Under the pieces are notes generated by a model. The model was not told the origin of the DNA. It worked only from the letters and a program-made list of their open reading frames with translations, and made no database searches. From positions 1 to 37,247 of the forward strand of contig JAFDER010000002.1 of assembly GCA_019310245.1 (NCBI GenBank): a stretch of 37,247 nucleotides of DNA, given 5' to 3'. Source of the DNA: Deltaproteobacteria bacterium. Its GTDB lineage: Bacteria; Myxococcota_A; Polyangia; DRWM01. Below are positions 34,122 through 37,247 of the stretch, piece after piece; the first letter of the stretch is position 1; every line of letters starts with the position of its first letter. The position numbers and the translations under genes are program-made.

Positions 34122-35354
34122 CTAGCGGGAAAGCTTGGTGGCGGCCCACGCGATGATGTGCCGCGCCAGCTCCGGCTTCACGGCGGGACCCACCTCGATG
34201 GGCTTGGAACGCGGCGCCACGAGGGTCACCTTGCCCTCTTTTGTGCCCAGGTTCTCGGAGGCCACGTTGGAGACCACGAGGTCGCAACCCTTCCTGCGGA
34301 TCTTCTCGCGCGCGGCGTCCACGGCCCGCGCGGCGTCTGTCTCCAGGCTGAAGCCCACGAGCAGGGGTCGGTCCCCCTTGCGCCGCGCGGCGCAGTCGGC
34401 GAGGATGTCTTGCGTGCGGATGAAGTGCATCTGCAGCGTGTCGCCGGTCTCCTCCTTGCGCAGCTTGCCCTCGGAAACGCTCCTCGGCCGGTAGTCGGCA
34501 ACCGCTGCGGCCATGAACACGACGTCCATTCGCTCGAGCCTCTCGCTCACGGCCGCGTGCATCTGCTCCGTGGTTCGTACGGGGATCACCTTGACACCGG
34601 GCGGATCGTCCACGTACACGGGCCCGCGCACGAGCGTGACCGATGCACCCTCGGCGGCGGCCTCGGCGGCGATGGCGTGGCCCATCCGGCCGCTGGAGCG
34701 GTTCGTGATCACGCGCACGGGATCGAGAGGCTCCTCTGTCGGGCCGGAGGTGACGAGCACGCGCCGTCCCCTCAGGATCCCGTCGCGCTTGAGCAGACCG
34801 AGCGCGAAGCGCGCGATGTCGTCGGGCTCGGCCATGCGGCCCGGGCCCGTCCACCCGCAGGCCAGATCGCCCTCGAGCGGGCCAATCTGGTGAATCCTAC
34901 CGTAGCCCTTGAGCACGGCGAGGTTGCGCTGCGTGGCCGGGTGCTCCCACATCCGCGTGTTCATGGCCGGCGCGATCACGACCGACGCGCGGGTGACGAG
35001 CATCATGGCGCCGAGCAGGTCGTCGGCACGACCCTCGGCCGAGCGGGCGAGAAAGTCGGCGGTCGCGGGCGCCACGACGAACAGGTCCGCCTCCTCAGCC
35101 TGGGTCACGTGGGCAACGGCCCCGGCATCGCCGCCTTCGAACATGTCCGTGAGCACGGGACGGCCCGACACGGCAGAAAAGGTCAGCGGCGTGACGAAGC
35201 GCCGGGCGGCCTCGGTCATCACGACGCGCACATCGGCCTCCGCGGACAGGAGCCTCACGATCTGCGGCGACTTGTAGGCGGCGATCCCTCCGGTCACACC
35301 GAGAACGATCCTGGGCCTGTCACCAGTTGGCGATGATCTTCTGATATTTTCCAT
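34122..35354 (-). CDS. coaBC: Bifunctional phosphopantothenoylcysteine decarboxylase / phosphopantothenate--cysteine ligase
   Basis: RIVLGVTGGIAAYKSPQIVRLLSAEADVRVVMTEAARRFVTPLTFSAVSGRPV; PAMNTRMWEHPATQRNL; VTSGPTEEPLDPVRVITNRSSGRMGHAIA. Start at ATG 35354 or 35360, overlapping the upstream gene. Confidence 0.95.
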   Translation of the reverse strand: MENIRRSSPTGDRPRIVLGVTGGIAAYKSPQIVRLLSAEADVRVVMTEAARRFVTPLTFSAVSGRPVLTDMFEGGDAGAVAHVTQAEEADLFVVAPATADFLARSAEGRADDLLGAMMLVTRASVVIAPAMNTRMWEHPATQRNLAVLKGYGRIHQIGPLEGDLACGWTGPGRMAEPDDIARFALGLLKRDGILRGRRVLVTSGPTEEPLDPVRVITNRSSGRMGHAIAAEAAAEGASVTLVRGPVYVDDPPGVKVIPVRTTEQMHAAVSERLERMDVVFMAAAVADYRPRSVSEGKLRKEETGDTLQMHFIRTQDILADCAARRKGDRPLLVGFSLETDAARAVDAAREKIRRKGCDLVVSNVASENLGTKEGKVTLVAPRSKPIEVGPAVKPELARHIIAWAATKLSR

Positions 35355-36777
35355 TTTCATCCATGTAGAATTTGATTCTCTTGTCCGCCTGGTAGGGCTT
35401 GTGCGTGTCGCCGGGGGGAGGAGTGAAGCCCTTGGTGGACAGGCTCTTGTTCGTTCCCACCTCGACGAGCTGGGGGGTGGGCGGATAGACGTCCTCGGTG
35501 ACCTCCCGCCAGGCACGGCTCCCCTCCCACTGGATGCGATAGCGCCTGACGCGGTAGCCGTCAACACCGAGCTGCACGACCACGCGCACTCCGGCCGGCC
35601 AGTCCTGCTTCTCGACGATCTTCTCCTTGTACGGCGTTCGCTGGGTGATGCGGCGCACGAAGTGCACCATGCGATCGCGAGCGCGGCCCAGGATCTCGAC
35701 GCGCATCTTCCCGTCACCGACGACGTAGTGGATGACCACGGGGAAGTCGTGGGGGTTGCGCATGCGCAGGTTGACCTCGGGGTACGAGACGGTCGCATCC
35801 AGGCCCAGCAGGATGTAGCCCGAGGGCCTCGAGTGCGGCCTCCTGCCGAGGATCTCGAGCCCCGCGAAGAAGGAGGCCGCGTAGAGGGTGCTCGCGGTCT
35901 GGCAGGTCCCACCACCCGGCGTGGGCACGAGGACGCCGGCCTCGATCGTGGGCGCCAGCCGGAAGCCCCTGGCCTCGCTGCGCTCCCCCAGGACCTCGTT
36001 GAAGTCGAGCGTCTCGCCCGGACCGATGATCGTGCCGTCGAGGAGATCGCCGCCCAGCTCGAGGTTGTGGTTGCGATCCCAGCACCTCTTCATCAGGCAG
36101 TACGGCGTCTCGAACCACGCGAGCACCGTGCTGATGTCCACGTCCTCGAGCTCGGCGGTGGTGGACTCCGGCGCGAGGACCACGCGAGCCAGCTCCACGG
36201 ACTGGCCGCCCGCATTGAGGGCCTGCTCGAGCTTGTGCAGGGTCTCGTCCACCATCAGCAGCCGACCGTCCTCGTGGGGGATGATCTTGCGCGTCTCCAT
36301 GTCCAGCCGGGCGGGCGCGGGATCCCGATCATAGGCGTACTTGATGGAGAGGACGCTCTGGCGGGCGAGATCTGGATCGAGCCTCACCGGCAGGCCGAGA
36401 CGGACCTGCTCGAGCGTGGACTCCTCGTGCGATCGCAGGAACGCATCCAGGTCCGTGCGGTGGGTGACAAGGTACCTGATCCTGCGCTCCAGCATCCCGT
36501 AATCCACGTAGGCACCCAGCTCGCGGCGCTCGACGGAGCTCTCGAACTCCCCGTCGCTCAGGATCACCGTGCCGCGCAGGTACTCGCGGCCGATGCGCGC
36601 GAGCTGCGGATGGAGCGGCACGTCATAGCTCACCGGGACGTCGGCGACCGTGATCCCGGGAAGGGGCACGTCCGACCGGCCGGGCTGGTACAGCAGCGTC
36701 ACGCCCAGGACGACCCCGGTCAGCAGATAGGCGGCGCCGATGCCCAGGAGCACCGGGATGCGGAGGGATCTCGTCAT
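35320..36777 (-). CDS. VanW-family protein, membrane-anchored
   Basis: N-terminal TM (VLLGIGAAYLLTGVVLGVTLLY); GETLDFNEVLGERSEARGFRLAPTIEAGVLVPTPGGGTCQTASTLYAASFFAGLEILGRRPHSRPSGYILLGLDATVSYPEVNLRMRNPHDFPVVIH. Confidence 0.93.
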   Translation of the reverse strand: MTRSLRIPVLLGIGAAYLLTGVVLGVTLLYQPGRSDVPLPGITVADVPVSYDVPLHPQLARIGREYLRGTVILSDGEFESSVERRELGAYVDYGMLERRIRYLVTHRTDLDAFLRSHEESTLEQVRLGLPVRLDPDLARQSVLSIKYAYDRDPAPARLDMETRKIIPHEDGRLLMVDETLHKLEQALNAGGQSVELARVVLAPESTTAELEDVDISTVLAWFETPYCLMKRCWDRNHNLELGGDLLDGTIIGPGETLDFNEVLGERSEARGFRLAPTIEAGVLVPTPGGGTCQTASTLYAASFFAGLEILGRRPHSRPSGYILLGLDATVSYPEVNLRMRNPHDFPVVIHYVVGDGKMRVEILGRARDRMVHFVRRITQRTPYKEKIVEKQDWPAGVRVVVQLGVDGYRVRRYRIQWEGSRAWREVTEDVYPPTPQLVEVGTNKSLSTKGFTPPPGDTHKPYQADKRIKFYMDENGKYQKIIANW

Positions 36778-36793
36778 GTGAACCCAGCGAGCC

Positions 36794-36822
36794 AGTGTAG
36801 AAACGCGACCTTAGGCTGTCAA
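36794..36822 (-). promoter_or_regulatory. Sigma70-like promoter (TTGACA-N17-TACACT) for vanW-like/coaBC
   Basis: Reverse strand TTGACA 36822-36817; 17-bp spacer; TACACT 36799-36794; ATG 36777. Confidence 0.7.
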
Positions 36823-36844
36823 GAAAGGCGCGGCCCGGCTCCGA

Positions 36845-37247
36845 TCACTCGGTGAAGTCCACGACGTTTGAGTAGACCGTGGGGATCCCCCGCAGGTTGA
36901 ACTCCTGCTGGGCCTTGGTGACCTTCTGGCTCGAGACCTGCAGGAGGTACTTGTGGTTCGCCTTGAACTCGGGCCTGTAGATCTTGATGTTCTGCATGAG
37001 GATCTTGTCCCCCTTCTTGTAGAGCATCATGGCAAAGGAGTTCACGTGGTGCCTGGGGAAGACCTCGACGTCGTAGAAGCTGATCGTGAGCTCGAGGTCG
37101 TTGAGCGGCTTCTTGAGGTGGATGCAGATGTGGAAGTGCCAGCCGGACTCCTTCTTAGTGCACTTCTCGTGGCACTTGGCGTTCTTCTCCTCGCTCCCTT
37201 CTTCGGTGCACCTCTTGTCGCACTTCGCCTTGACCTCATCGGTGTCC
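36845..37247 (-). CDS. Uncharacterised Cys-containing protein, 5' end outside window
   Basis: One open frame to the window edge: DTDEVKAKCDKRCTEEGSEEKNAKCHEKCTKKESGWHFHICIHLKKPLNDLELTISFYDVEVFPRHHVNSFAMMLYKKGDKILMQNIKIYRPEFKANHKYLLQVSSQKVTKAQQEFNLRGIPTVYSNVVDFTE. The track's 66-aa ORF is the C-terminal part. Confidence 0.72.
   Translation of the reverse strand, partial: DTDEVKAKCDKRCTEEGSEEKNAKCHEKCTKKESGWHFHICIHLKKPLNDLELTISFYDVEVFPRHHVNSFAMMLYKKGDKILMQNIKIYRPEFKANHKYLLQVSSQKVTKAQQEFNLRGIPTVYSNVVDFTE

Noticed and set aside
1-37247. CRISPR arrays, tRNA/rRNA genes, transposases, phage or toxin-antitoxin/defence modules
   Set aside because: None recognised on reading: no regularly spaced identical repeats, no tRNA cloverleaf noticed, and no IS or defence-family motifs in the ORFs.

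Overview
High-GC window, about 37 kb, densely coding. Most content is housekeeping genes. The style is deltaproteobacterial or myxobacteria-like (TPR/PEGA proteins, lipoproteins with acidic Thr/Asp/Pro linkers); this taxonomic placement is inference. Recognisable genes are a WYL-type regulator (truncated), an aspartate-type aminotransferase, tatA, nadE, a Smr-domain protein, murG, an FmdB zinc-ribbon protein, lon, obgE, carAB, a GHL10-type lipoprotein, queG, map, a ~1790-aa TPR protein, dppB/dppC-type permeases, a UvrD/PcrA helicase, a TPR/PEGA protein, coaBC and a VanW-family protein. I saw no rRNA, tRNA, CRISPR array, transposase, phage or defence cassette. The most interesting signals are: (1) a recurring promoter geometry with the -10 box 6-7 nt from the start codon and no Shine-Dalgarno, suggesting leaderless mRNAs for nadE, murG, fmdB, the giant TPR gene, the GHL10 lipoprotein and more weakly uvrD; (2) a perfect inverted repeat between fmdB and lon formed by two back-to-back -35 boxes; (3) an uncharacterised polytopic HExxH gluzincin/TPR protein between lon and obgE in an apparent operon; (4) a giant two-array TPR protein with acidic and basic tails, followed by map and queG. 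All annotations come from reading the sequence only; no searches were run.
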